Source: Pseudaeromonas paramecii (GTDB lineage Bacteria; Pseudomonadota; Gammaproteobacteria; Enterobacterales; Aeromonadaceae). From it: a stretch of DNA of 64,000 bases. Of the stretch, positions 24,992 through 33,670 are shown one piece after another (position 1 is the first letter of the stretch; the number at the start of each line of letters is the position of its first letter). Location of the stretch: contig NZ_BAABFC010000012.1 of assembly GCF_039540575.1 (NCBI RefSeq), positions 186,001-250,000 on the forward strand, given 5' to 3'. Below the pieces are notes generated by a model, which saw only the letters and a list, made by a program, of their open reading frames with translations, did no database searches and was not told the DNA's origin. Made by a program: the position numbers and the translations under genes.

Positions 24992-26041
24992 CTAATCCGA
25001 ATGCAGGCTGATGCCATGCTCCTGGATGCGCTTGCGCCACAGCTGGCGTGCCAGGGCCTGCATGTCTTCGGCCATGTCATCCTGCTCGACTATCTCCAAC
25101 CCTAGCATGGTTTCGACCAGGTCCTCCATGGTCACCAGCCCCTGCACCTCGCCATATTCGTTCACCACCAGGGCCAGGGGTTCCCGTTGGGCCAGCAGGG
25201 AGTCAAAAAGCGATGACAAGCTGGCGGTGGCGGGCACCACAAACAGGGGCCGCAGCCAGTGGCGCAGGGGGGACGGCGCCCTGCCTCTGGCCGCTGCCAG
25301 CAGCAGATCCTGCTGGTGGACGTAGCCGATGATATTGTCCACCTCGCCCTCGAACAGCGGCAGCCGGGTGAAGGGCGGCGGGGTGGGCAGGCGCAGATAA
25401 TCCGCCAGGGGCAGATCCGCCGACAGCCGGTAGAGCACGGTACGGGGCGTCATGATGTGGCTGACCTTGAGGTGGGCAAAGTGCAGCAGGTGCTGAATGA
25501 TGCGGCTCTCCTTGGCCGCCAGCTCACCGGCCTGGCGCCCCAGCTCCGCCATGGCGGCGATCTCTTCCCGGTAATGGGCGGCGTTCACCGGTCGGCCCAG
25601 TCGGTGCGCCAACCGCTCGGCCAGCCAGATGAAGGGGAACAGCACCCGGATGAGCCACAGCAGGGGGCGACCGATGTGGGGCGCCCACTGGCGCCAGCGG
25701 GTAGCCCCCAGGGTCTTGGGCACAATTTCGGTCAGATAGAGGATCAGCAGGGTCAACAGGGCGGAGGTGGGCGCCATCCAGATCTCGCCAAACAGCCTGG
25801 CCGACTCGGCTCCCACCCCGGCGGCCCCCACCGTATGGGCTATGGTGTTGAGGGTGAGGATGGCGGCCAGCGGTCGATCGATCTGTTGTTTGAGCTGGTG
25901 CAGGCGGGCGGCGGCGGCCGGTTGGCTGGTCCTGAGTTTGTGGATGTAGCTGCCGGTCAGCGACAGCAGGATCGCCTCCAGCAGGGAGCAGATAAAGGAG
26001 ACTCCCAGCGCCAGAAACAGATAGCCCAGCAACCAGCCCAT
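24992..26041 (-). CDS. CNNM (DUF21)/CBS-domain membrane protein
   Basis: This 349-residue protein begins with a DUF21/CNNM transmembrane domain (residues about 1-135, including NTIAHTVGAAGVGA and TEIVPKTLGA, both typical of the ion-transport core). Two CBS domains follow: MTPRTVLYRLSADLPLADY and PLALVVNEYGEVQGLVTMEDLVETMLGLEI. The C-terminal CorC/HlyC domain found in many homologues (YtfL, YoaE) is absent; the protein stops soon after the second CBS domain. Family members are linked to Mg or Co handling and efflux across the inner membrane. Old database names calling it a hemolysin are misleading. It is divergent from hupA. Confidence 0.85.
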   Translation of the reverse strand: MGWLLGYLFLALGVSFICSLLEAILLSLTGSYIHKLRTSQPAAAARLHQLKQQIDRPLAAILTLNTIAHTVGAAGVGAESARLFGEIWMAPTSALLTLLILYLTEIVPKTLGATRWRQWAPHIGRPLLWLIRVLFPFIWLAERLAHRLGRPVNAAHYREEIAAMAELGRQAGELAAKESRIIQHLLHFAHLKVSHIMTPRTVLYRLSADLPLADYLRLPTPPPFTRLPLFEGEVDNIIGYVHQQDLLLAAARGRAPSPLRHWLRPLFVVPATASLSSLFDSLLAQREPLALVVNEYGEVQGLVTMEDLVETMLGLEIVEQDDMAEDMQALARQLWRKRIQEHGISLHSD

Positions 26042-26292
26042 GGGGCCTCCCGTCTCGTTGAGTGACTCATCCTGACTATGCCCCCTAATGGTAGCGTTTT
26101 CTATCAGGCAGCAACCACCAACCCAGGCGGTACGGGCCTTGGCGGCAGGCTAAGTGTGATATTGACGGCAGATCTTGATGAAAAGCGCACCGCTTGGGTG
26201 CCCCGGACGGAGAAAGCCTTTGCCAGCCCTGGCGATTTTGAATAGATTGAACCCGTTTTTCACATGCCCGCATAAGAATAAGGACTCTCACT

Positions 26293-26565
26293 ATGAACAA
26301 AACCGAGCTGGTTGACGCCATTGCCGCCAAGGCTGATATGAGCAAGGCCCAAGCCAAGGCCGCACTGGAAGTGATGCTCGATGCCATCACCGCCACCCTC
26401 AAGGAAGGGGAGCAGGTACAACTGGTTGGCTTTGGCACCTTCAAGGTCAGCCATCGCGCCGCCCGTACCGGTCGCAACCCGCAAACCGGTCAGGAAATCG
26501 CCATTGCTGCCAGCAACGTGCCTTCCTTCGTTGCCGGCAAGGCACTGAAGGACGCCGTCAACTAA
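26293..26565 (+). CDS. hupA: Nucleoid protein HU, alpha subunit
   Basis: A 90-residue HU protein starting MNKTELVDAIAAKADMSKAQ and containing the DNA-binding arm with RTGRNPQTGQEI, including the conserved Pro that intercalates into DNA. HU wraps and bends DNA and supports replication and supercoiling. The sequence is the alpha (HupA) type. It has a strong terminator after the stop. Confidence 0.95.
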   Translation: MNKTELVDAIAAKADMSKAQAKAALEVMLDAITATLKEGEQVQLVGFGTFKVSHRAARTGRNPQTGQEIAIAASNVPSFVAGKALKDAVN

Positions 26566-26585
26566 GACGTCTGCCTGGCCAGTGA

Positions 26586-26612
26586 AGCCCGCCGTTTGGC
26601 GGGCTTTTTGTT
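26586..26612 (+). terminator. Terminator after hupA
   Basis: agcccgcc (26586-26593), loop gttt, ggcgggct (26598-26605), followed by TTTTG. It lies 20 bases past the hupA stop. Confidence 0.9.
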
Positions 26613-26687
26613 GCCGGCTTTTTTTGTGTGGCCAAAGGCGGCCCCTGCCCATGCTATGCTGCGCCTCTTTGCTGTAAGGAGATGCCC

Positions 26688-27371
26688 ATGGCCTACCGTT
26701 GGATCCTGTTCGATCTGGACGACACCCTGTTTGATTTCCCGGCTCCCCGGGCGCTGGAGACTACCCTGGCGCACTACGAGGTGCAGCTGACCCCCGAGCT
26801 GTTGGCGGACTATCAGCAGCTCAATCAGGGACTCTGGCAGCAGTTCAACGCCGGGCAGATCGACGCCAAGACCCTGCAGTTCGAGCGCTTCAGCCAGCTG
26901 GCGCCCCTGGCCGGTGTCACTCCCTGGGAACTGAACCAGCGCTTCTTTGCCGCCATCCTGGATTACAGCGCGCCGCTGGACGGCGTGGTCAGCACCCTGG
27001 CGCAGCTGCAAGGCAAGGTGGGGCTGGGCATAGTCACCAATGGCTTTGGCGACATTCAACGGGCGCGGCTGGCCAAGAGCGGCCTGGACGGCTGTTTTGA
27101 TTTTCTGCTGGTGTCGGAGGAGCTGGGGGTCAACAAGCCGGATCCGCGGATCTTCGCCATCGCCGGCGAGCAGATGGCGAACTGCCCGGTGGGGGACGTG
27201 CTGATGGTGGGGGACAATCCGCTGACCGACGTGGCCGGTGCCGCGGCGGCGGGCATGGAGACCTGCTGGTTCGATCTGCACAAGCAGGGTCACGCAGTGT
27301 CGGCGACCCACATCATCACGGATTTTGCCGAGCTGCTGGGGCTGCCGCGGGTGGCAGCCCTGCTGGCCTGA
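26688..27371 (+). CDS. yjjG: YjjG-type HAD nucleotidase
   Basis: A 227-residue HAD-family phosphatase with the nucleophile motif FDLDDTLFDF (residues about 9-18), motif II IVTNG, Lys in NKPDPRIF, and VGDNPLTDVAGA. YjjG hydrolyses dUMP, dTMP and noncanonical pyrimidine nucleotides and so limits their incorporation into DNA. The ATG at 26688 follows taaggag by seven bases; an ATG six bases earlier lies too close to the ribosome site. Assignment to YjjG and not another HAD member rests on the N-terminal cap sequence and is fairly secure. Confidence 0.85.
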   Translation: MAYRWILFDLDDTLFDFPAPRALETTLAHYEVQLTPELLADYQQLNQGLWQQFNAGQIDAKTLQFERFSQLAPLAGVTPWELNQRFFAAILDYSAPLDGVVSTLAQLQGKVGLGIVTNGFGDIQRARLAKSGLDGCFDFLLVSEELGVNKPDPRIFAIAGEQMANCPVGDVLMVGDNPLTDVAGAAAAGMETCWFDLHKQGHAVSATHIITDFAELLGLPRVAALLA

Positions 27372-27372
27372 G

Positions 27373-28377
<1,005 letters not shown>

Positions 28378-28409
28378 GATGAGGCTCCGGCAGTTATCTT
28401 GTAGCAAAC

Positions 28410-28426
28410 ATACTCCCCCCCAGTAT
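28410..28426. promoter_or_regulatory. RcnR-type operator between exporter and repressor genes
   Basis: ATACT, seven C, AGTAT. On the other strand it reads TACT-G6-G-AGTA. The E. coli RcnR site is TACT-G6-N-AGTA, so this is essentially an exact match. It lies in the 62-base gap between two divergent genes and could control both. Confidence 0.85.
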
Positions 28427-28439
28427 AAGAGAGCAAGCG

Positions 28440-28709
28440 ATGAGCCATACCCTGAAAGAAAAAAAGGCCCTGCTCAACCGGGTACGCCGGCTGCGGGGCC
28501 AGATTGACGCCCTGGAACGGGCCCTGGAGGAGGAAGCAGGCTGTTATCCCATCCTGCAGCAGATCAGCGCCGTGCGAGGGGCTGTGAATGGCCTGATGGG
28601 CCAGGTGATCGAGGGCCATATCCGGGAACATATGCAACCGCTTGCAGATGGGGATGAGCCCCAGGCCGGTGATGAGCTGATCAAGGTGCTGCGCTCTTAC
28701 CTCAAATAG
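28440..28709 (+). CDS. RcnR/DmeR-like Co/Ni-responsive repressor (CsoR-FrmR family)
   Basis: An 89-residue all-helical DNA-binding protein of the CsoR/RcnR/FrmR family. The four ligand positions are His3, Cys35, His60 and His64, exactly the set used by E. coli RcnR for Ni2+ and Co2+. Formaldehyde sensors of the FrmR type carry Glu at position 64. Residues such as Arg14, Arg16, Arg17 and Lys8/Lys9 form the DNA-contact surface. Apo-protein should bind the TACT-G6-N-AGTA site just upstream and release it on metal binding, turning on the divergent exporter and itself. Confidence 0.9.
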   Translation: MSHTLKEKKALLNRVRRLRGQIDALERALEEEAGCYPILQQISAVRGAVNGLMGQVIEGHIREHMQPLADGDEPQAGDELIKVLRSYLK

Positions 28710-28765
28710 GTCAAGATGGACAGATTATTGGCTACCTGAGGTGGGGCAAGCCCCGAGGAGAGACG

Positions 28766-29584
28766 ATGTACAAACTGGTTGCACTGGATATGGACGGCAC
28801 CTTGCTGGATCCGGCGGGCGAGATTTCGGCGGCCAATCGCGCGGCCATCGCCGCCGCCCGCGCCCGCGGCGTCACAGTGGTGCTGGCCTCCGGCCGCCCA
28901 CTGGCCGGCATGCGCTGGGCCCTGGACGAGCTGGAGATGACCGGCCTGCAGGACTATGTACTGAGCTTCAACGGTGCCCTCATCCAGCAGGTGGGCAACG
29001 GTGCCGTGCTGCATGCCCAGGGACTCAGTGCCCAGGATGCCCGGGATCTGCAGGCCCTCGCCCGCGTGCTGGGAGTCCATTGCCACGCCTTCACCGAACG
29101 CCTTGGGCTGGTGACTCCGGAGTCCAGTCATTACACCCGCCTGGAGCAGGAGCACAATGGCATTGATCTCTTGGTGATGGACTTTGCCGGCCTGGACGAG
29201 GACGACACCGTCATCAAGGTGATGATGGTGGATGAGCCTGCGCTGCTGGCGGCGGCCATCGCCGCCCTGCCGCAATGGGTCTACGAGCGTTTTACCGTGG
29301 TGCAGAGCACCCCGTATTTCCTCGAGTTCCTGCATCCCAGCTGCAACAAGGGCGAGGGGGTGGCGCTGCTGGCCCGACACCTGGGGCTGGGGGCCGAGCA
29401 GGTGATCTGCGTCGGCGACGGCGGCAACGATGCCCACATGCTGGAGTTTGCCGGTCTGGGGGTCGCCATGGGCAATGCGGTGGACGAGCTCAAGGCCATG
29501 GCGGACTTCGTCACCCACTCCCATGCCGAGGACGGAGTGGCTCATGTGCTGGAGCGCTTCATCCTCCATCCGCAGATGGCCTGA
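28766..29584 (+). CDS. yidA: Cof-type HAD sugar-phosphatase YidA
   Basis: This 272-residue HAD subclass IIB phosphatase shows LDMDGTLLDPAGEIS, VLASGRP, a large alpha/beta cap (residues about 85-185), CNKGEGVALLARHLG with the conserved Lys, and VGDGGNDAHMLEFAG. YidA dephosphorylates sugar phosphates such as erythrose-4-phosphate and related stress metabolites. A gaggaga ribosome site is present. It lies after the repressor gene and 14 bases before ycbX. Confidence 0.85.
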   Translation: MYKLVALDMDGTLLDPAGEISAANRAAIAAARARGVTVVLASGRPLAGMRWALDELEMTGLQDYVLSFNGALIQQVGNGAVLHAQGLSAQDARDLQALARVLGVHCHAFTERLGLVTPESSHYTRLEQEHNGIDLLVMDFAGLDEDDTVIKVMMVDEPALLAAAIAALPQWVYERFTVVQSTPYFLEFLHPSCNKGEGVALLARHLGLGAEQVICVGDGGNDAHMLEFAGLGVAMGNAVDELKAMADFVTHSHAEDGVAHVLERFILHPQMA

Positions 29585-29598
29585 CCAGGAACCTGCCT

Positions 29599-30729
29599 AT
29601 GACCTCGACCCACGCCGTTGTCAGCGGCCTGACCCTGTATCCCATCAAATCCTGCCTGGCCGTGGCGCAACCTCGGGTCTGGGTGGGGGAGGAGGGGTTG
29701 CAGGGGGACCGCCGCTTCATGGTGGTCAAACCCGATGGCAGCTTCGTCACCGCCCGCACCCATCCCCAGCTGCAAACAGTCAGTGTGGAACTGCTGCCGG
29801 TGGGGTTGCGGCTGCAGGCCCCCGGCCTGCCGGCCATCGGCATCCTCAGCGAGCGCTTTGTCGGCCAGGCGTTCCAGACCCAGGTCTGGCAGGACAGCTT
29901 CGTGGCCTGGACCACCCATCCGGATTACGACGACTGGTTCAGTCGCCTGCTGGGGGAGCCGGTACACTTGCTCTGGGTTGGGCAACGTTCCGAACGCTAC
30001 CGGGCCAAGTTGGGTCAGCGGGTGAGCTTTGCCGACGGGTATCCCCTGCTACTCATCGGCGAGGCGGCGCTGAGTGACCTCAACGGCCGCATGGCCGAGC
30101 CGCAGCGGATGAGTCAGTTCCGGCCCAATCTGGTGTTTCGCGGCGGTGCCCCCTTTGCCGAGGATGGCTGGCGCCGCATCCGGGTGGGGGAGGTGGAGTT
30201 TTTGGTGGCCAAGCCTTGCAGCCGCTGTGTCATGACTACCCTGGATGCCCAGCGCGGTGAGTATCATCCCCTCAAGGAGCCGCTGGCGACCCTGGCCACC
30301 TATCGCATGGGGGCGGATGGCGAGATCTATTTCGGGCAGAACCTGCAGCCGCTCAACGAAGGCTGGATCCAGTTGGGGGATGCGGTGGAGGTGTTGGAGA
30401 CTCAGGCTGCCCCCGTCTATGCCCCCAAGCCGCGCCTGGTGGTGGCCGATGCGCCACCGGCCAGCGGACGGCATCGGGTGACGGTGGGGGAGACTCAGCT
30501 GACCGTGCGGGGCGATGCCACCCTGCTGGATCAGTTGGAGGACGCCGGGCTGGATTGGCCCTACAGCTGTCGCAGCGGCTTCTGTGGTCGCTGCCGGCGG
30601 CCCTTGCTCTCCGGCAGCGTGACGCACCAGCCGGCCACCGAGCTGGCCAAACACCTGGAGTCCAAGGGCGAGGTGCTGCCCTGCTGCGCCTATGCCACCG
30701 GCGATCTGGCGCTGGCGGAGCGACGTTAG
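29599..30729 (+). CDS. ycbX: MOSC-ferredoxin fusion protein YcbX
   Basis: Of 376 residues, the N-terminal 280 form a MOSC-N plus MOSC domain (LYPIKSC, GLQGDRRFMVV, and the presumed molybdenum-ligand Cys in KPCSRCVMTTLD). The C-terminal 90 are a plant-type 2Fe-2S ferredoxin (CRSGFCGRCRRP...CC). YcbX works with molybdenum cofactor to reduce N-hydroxylated bases such as hydroxylaminopurine, drawing electrons from CysJ in E. coli. The first ATG with MTSTHAVVSGLTLYPIKSC is used. The stop overlaps the end of the convergent DUF2960 gene by 4 bases. Confidence 0.92.
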   Translation: MTSTHAVVSGLTLYPIKSCLAVAQPRVWVGEEGLQGDRRFMVVKPDGSFVTARTHPQLQTVSVELLPVGLRLQAPGLPAIGILSERFVGQAFQTQVWQDSFVAWTTHPDYDDWFSRLLGEPVHLLWVGQRSERYRAKLGQRVSFADGYPLLLIGEAALSDLNGRMAEPQRMSQFRPNLVFRGGAPFAEDGWRRIRVGEVEFLVAKPCSRCVMTTLDAQRGEYHPLKEPLATLATYRMGADGEIYFGQNLQPLNEGWIQLGDAVEVLETQAAPVYAPKPRLVVADAPPASGRHRVTVGETQLTVRGDATLLDQLEDAGLDWPYSCRSGFCGRCRRPLLSGSVTHQPATELAKHLESKGEVLPCCAYATGDLALAERR

Positions 30730-30968
30730 GGTTCGCGGGTGACCTGGATGTCGGCAAACCCTAAGCGGGCGAACTCCTTCTCCCGGTAATCCTTGAGGGC
30801 CTGCTTGTCCCGAGTCAGGGCGCGGAGCTGGTGCTCCATGGCCAAGAAGGCGGACAGGTCCACCCCTTCGGCTTTGGCCAGGGCTTCGTAGATGTCGTGG
30901 TACTTGTCGTTGGCGTAGGGCAGGCTGCGCGCCTGCCCCCGGTAGCTGTAAGTGATGGTGATGGCCAT
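30726..30968 (-). CDS. DUF2960-type small protein
   Basis: An 80-residue protein beginning MAITITYSYRGQARSLPYANDKYHDIYEALAKAEG, followed by an amphipathic helix. The pattern resembles the DUF2960 family of Vibrio and Aeromonas, which has no known function. It starts three bases after the VF530 protein's stop and must be co-transcribed with it. The assignment to DUF2960 is from memory of the family pattern. Confidence 0.68.
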   Translation of the reverse strand: MAITITYSYRGQARSLPYANDKYHDIYEALAKAEGVDLSAFLAMEHQLRALTRDKQALKDYREKEFARLGFADIQVTREP

Positions 30969-30971
30969 GCC

Positions 30972-32123
30972 TTACTCTTCTCCCTTGCCTGCGGCTTTGC
31001 CGCGGCCCCAGGGCGAGGTGCCGCCGGCCGCTTGAGCACCCTCGGCGCGCGGTGCGCCGTTACCCTTGCGATGGGGTTTGGGCTGGCGGCGTTCGCCATC
31101 CTGCTCGAAGCGGCGGGCCGGACGTTCACCCTGCGGACGCGGACCACGGCGCTCGCCATCCTGCTCGAAGCGACGGGCCGGGCGCTCGCCTTGCGGACGG
31201 GGACTGCGGCGTTCACCATCCTGCTCGAAACGACGGGCCGGGCGCTCGCCCTGCGGACGGGGACTGCGGCGCTCGCCGTCCTGCTCGAAACGACGGGCTG
31301 GCCGTTCACCATCCTGCTCGAAGCGGCGGGCCGGACGTTCACCCTGCGGACGCGGACCGCGGCGTTCACCGTCCTGCTCGAAACGACGGGCGGGGCGCTC
31401 ACCCTGCGGACGTGGACCACGGCGTTCACCATCCTGCTCGAAGCGACGGGCCGGGCGTTCACCCTGCGGACGCGGACCGCGGCGTTCACCATCCTGCTCG
31501 AAACGACGGGCCGGACGTTCACCCTGCGTACGCGGACCACGGCGTTCACCATCCTGCTCGAAGCGACGGGCCGGGCGTTCACCCTGCGGACGCGGACCAC
31601 GGCGCTCACCATCCTGCTCGAAACGGCGGGTCGGACGTTCACCATCCTGCTCGAAGCGACGGGCCGGGCGCTCGCCTTGCGGACGGGGACCACGACGCTC
31701 GCCATCCTGCTCGAAGCGGCGGGCGGGGCGTTCACCATCTCTGTCGAAGCGACGGGCCGGACGCTCACCCTCGGCGCGGGGCTTGCGGGGCCGCTGGTCG
31801 TCCCGCGCGCTGGCCTTGGGTCGGCTGCGCAGGCCGGCCGGTTTGGCCAGGGTGCCGCTCATCTTGGGGGCCGCGGTCACCTCGTCACCCTCTTCTTCCG
31901 CCTGGAGCCGTTCGCTGGCCAGGTAGAGCCGTTCCACCTTCTGCTTGGCCCAGCCGGTCTTGCGCAGGAAGGTCAGGCTGGACTTGACGCTGGGATCGTG
32001 GCTGAAGCAGTTGAGCGGGATGCGCTCGGCCAGACCGCTCCAGCCATAGCGGGCCAGCAGGGCGGTGAGCATGACCTCGAGGGTGATGCCGTGCAGGGGG
32101 TTGTTGGGTTGAACTTGGTTCAT
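30972..32123 (-). CDS. VF530-domain DNA-binding protein with long Arg-rich repeat tail
   Basis: This 383-residue protein is several times longer than usual VF530 (DUF2132) proteins of about 75 residues. Residues 1-75 form the VF530 domain (NNPLHGITLEVMLTALLARY, CFSHDPSVKSSLTFLRKTGWA, KVERLYL). From about residue 100 it is low-complexity: thirteen copies of the 11-residue unit GERPARRFEQD (two slightly varied) interspersed with nine copies of GERR(G/S)PRPQ. A Lys/Arg-rich end with KPHRKGNG follows. The tail is dense in Arg, Glu, Asp and Gln and should be disordered; RGG-like Arg-rich tails elsewhere bind RNA and drive condensates. The ATG at 32123 yields a proper VF530 start. The function is not known. 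Confidence 0.78.
   Translation of the reverse strand: MNQVQPNNPLHGITLEVMLTALLARYGWSGLAERIPLNCFSHDPSVKSSLTFLRKTGWAKQKVERLYLASERLQAEEEGDEVTAAPKMSGTLAKPAGLRSRPKASARDDQRPRKPRAEGERPARRFDRDGERPARRFEQDGERRGPRPQGERPARRFEQDGERPTRRFEQDGERRGPRPQGERPARRFEQDGERRGPRTQGERPARRFEQDGERRGPRPQGERPARRFEQDGERRGPRPQGERPARRFEQDGERRGPRPQGERPARRFEQDGERPARRFEQDGERRSPRPQGERPARRFEQDGERRSPRPQGERPARRFEQDGERRGPRPQGERPARRFEQDGERRQPKPHRKGNGAPRAEGAQAAGGTSPWGRGKAAGKGEE
31085..31769. repeat. Tandem 60-bp/33-bp coding repeats of the VF530 tail
   Basis: A stretch of about 685 bases built from a 33-base unit (ending cgacgggccgggcgttcacc-like) and an interspersed 27-base unit. Most copies alternate into a 60-base period; in three places two or more 33-base units stand side by side. 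Copies are close to identical, so recombination between them should readily change copy number in frame. Confidence 0.9.
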
Positions 32124-32245
32124 GGGCGGATCTTCTTGGTGGGCCCGGTAGGCCACCGGGCTGCGGCAAGCAGGGTATGCCTGCTTTCATGGCGCGCATT
32201 GAAGCGCAAAATGGTCGCACCGTCAAAGCTTGTCGGGCCACCTAA

Positions 32246-32276
32246 TAAAACAGGCAGCCCGCAGGCTGCCTGTTTT
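32246..32276. terminator. Terminator after purD
   Basis: caggcagcc (32251-32259), loop cgca, ggctgcctg (32264-32272), with AAAA before and TTTT after. It ends the purHD operon on the minus strand, 15 bases past the stop. Confidence 0.87.
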
Positions 32277-32290
32277 GCTTCATATGGAGC

Positions 32291-33580
32291 TTATTTGCCC
32301 TGTTCCCGGGCGATGGCCCGATAGCCGATATCGGTACGATAAAACATCCCCTCCCAGCTGACCTGCTTGGCCAGTTCATAGGCCTGCTGCTGGGCTTCCA
32401 GTACCGTATGGCCCAGGGCGGTGGCACACAGCACCCGGCCACCGGCGGTGACCACCTCGTCACCCTGTTGGGCGGTACCGGCCTGGAACAGCTTGACGTC
32501 GACATTGTTGCCGGCGTCGAGGCCGCGGATCACGTCGCCCTGCTGGGGCTCGCCGGGATAGTTGGCGGCGGCCAGCACCACGCCGACGGCGGCACGGCTG
32601 TCGTAGACGGCTTCTTTCTTATCCAGCTCGCCGGCGCAGGCCGCCAGGCACAGTTCCACCAGATCGGAGCGCATGCGCAGCATGATGGGCTGGGTTTCCG
32701 GATCGCCGAAGCGGCAGTTGAACTCGATGACCTTGGGGTTGCCGGCGGCATCGATCATCAGGCCCGCATACAGGAAGCCGGTGTAGACGTTGCCTTCGGC
32801 CGCCATGCCGCGCACGGTCGGATAGATCACCCGTTCCATGATGCGGGCGTGGATCTCGTCGGTCACCACGGGGGCGGGGGAGTAGGCGCCCATGCCGCCG
32901 GTGTTGGGGCCTGTGTCGCCGTCGCCGACCCGCTTGTGATCCTGGCTGGTGGCCATGGGCAGCACGTGTTCGCCATCCACCATGACGATGAAGGAGGCTT
33001 CCTCACCATCGAGGAACTCCTCGATCACCACCCGGCTGCCGGCATCGCCGAAGGCGTTGCCGGAGAGCATGTCCCGCACCGCCTCTTCGGCTTCTGCCAG
33101 GGTCATGGCGACGATGACGCCCTTGCCGGCGGCCAGACCGTCGGCCTTGACCACGATGGGGGCGCCTTTCTCACGCAGGTAGGCCAGGGCCGGCTCCACC
33201 TCGGTGAAGTTCTGGTACTCGGCGGTGGGGATGGCATGACGGGCCAGGAAGTCCTTGGTGAAGGCCTTGGAGCCTTCCAGCTGGGCGGCGGCCTGGGTCG
33301 GCCCGAAAATGGTGAGACCGGCGGCGCGGAAGGCGTCCACCACCCCGATGACCAGCGGCGCTTCGGGGCCGACAATGGTCAGACCAATCTGCTCGGCCTG
33401 GGCGAAGGCCACCAGGGCCGGCAGGTCGGTGGCACCGATGGCCACGTTCTGCACCTTGGCTTCGCGGGCGCTGCCGGGGTTGCCCGGGGCGACGAATACC
33501 TGGCTCACCAGGGGGGATTGCGCGGCCTTCCAGGCCAGGGCGTGCTCGCGGCCGCCGTTACCGATCACCAGTACTTTCAT
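32291..33580 (-). CDS. purD: Phosphoribosylamine-glycine ligase PurD
   Basis: PurD joins glycine to 5-phosphoribosylamine with ATP, the second step of de novo purine synthesis. The 429 residues begin MKVLVIGNGGREHALAWKAA and include the ATP-grasp core (IVVKADGLAAGKGVIVA, GDGDTGPNTGGMGAYSPAP, EFNCRFGDPETQ), all typical. It follows purH by 90 bases on the minus strand, the standard purHD operon, and ends at a strong terminator. Confidence 0.97.
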   Translation of the reverse strand: MKVLVIGNGGREHALAWKAAQSPLVSQVFVAPGNPGSAREAKVQNVAIGATDLPALVAFAQAEQIGLTIVGPEAPLVIGVVDAFRAAGLTIFGPTQAAAQLEGSKAFTKDFLARHAIPTAEYQNFTEVEPALAYLREKGAPIVVKADGLAAGKGVIVAMTLAEAEEAVRDMLSGNAFGDAGSRVVIEEFLDGEEASFIVMVDGEHVLPMATSQDHKRVGDGDTGPNTGGMGAYSPAPVVTDEIHARIMERVIYPTVRGMAAEGNVYTGFLYAGLMIDAAGNPKVIEFNCRFGDPETQPIMLRMRSDLVELCLAACAGELDKKEAVYDSRAAVGVVLAAANYPGEPQQGDVIRGLDAGNNVDVKLFQAGTAQQGDEVVTAGGRVLCATALGHTVLEAQQQAYELAKQVSWEGMFYRTDIGYRAIAREQGK

Positions 33581-33670
33581 GCTGTGGTCCTCTTGTCGAA
33601 GCCGTGGGCTTCGGCTGTAAATGCTTGGGCTGCAAAAACGTGGGGCTGCCTGCTGACAGCCCCGGGTGCC

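Noticed and set aside
31052..31987. Repeat-rich region considered as a CRISPR array or as plus-strand repeat proteins
   Set aside because: Repeats are contiguous multiples of three with no unique spacers, and the minus frame carries a VF530 domain at its start. The plus-strand frames are shadows of the same repeats.
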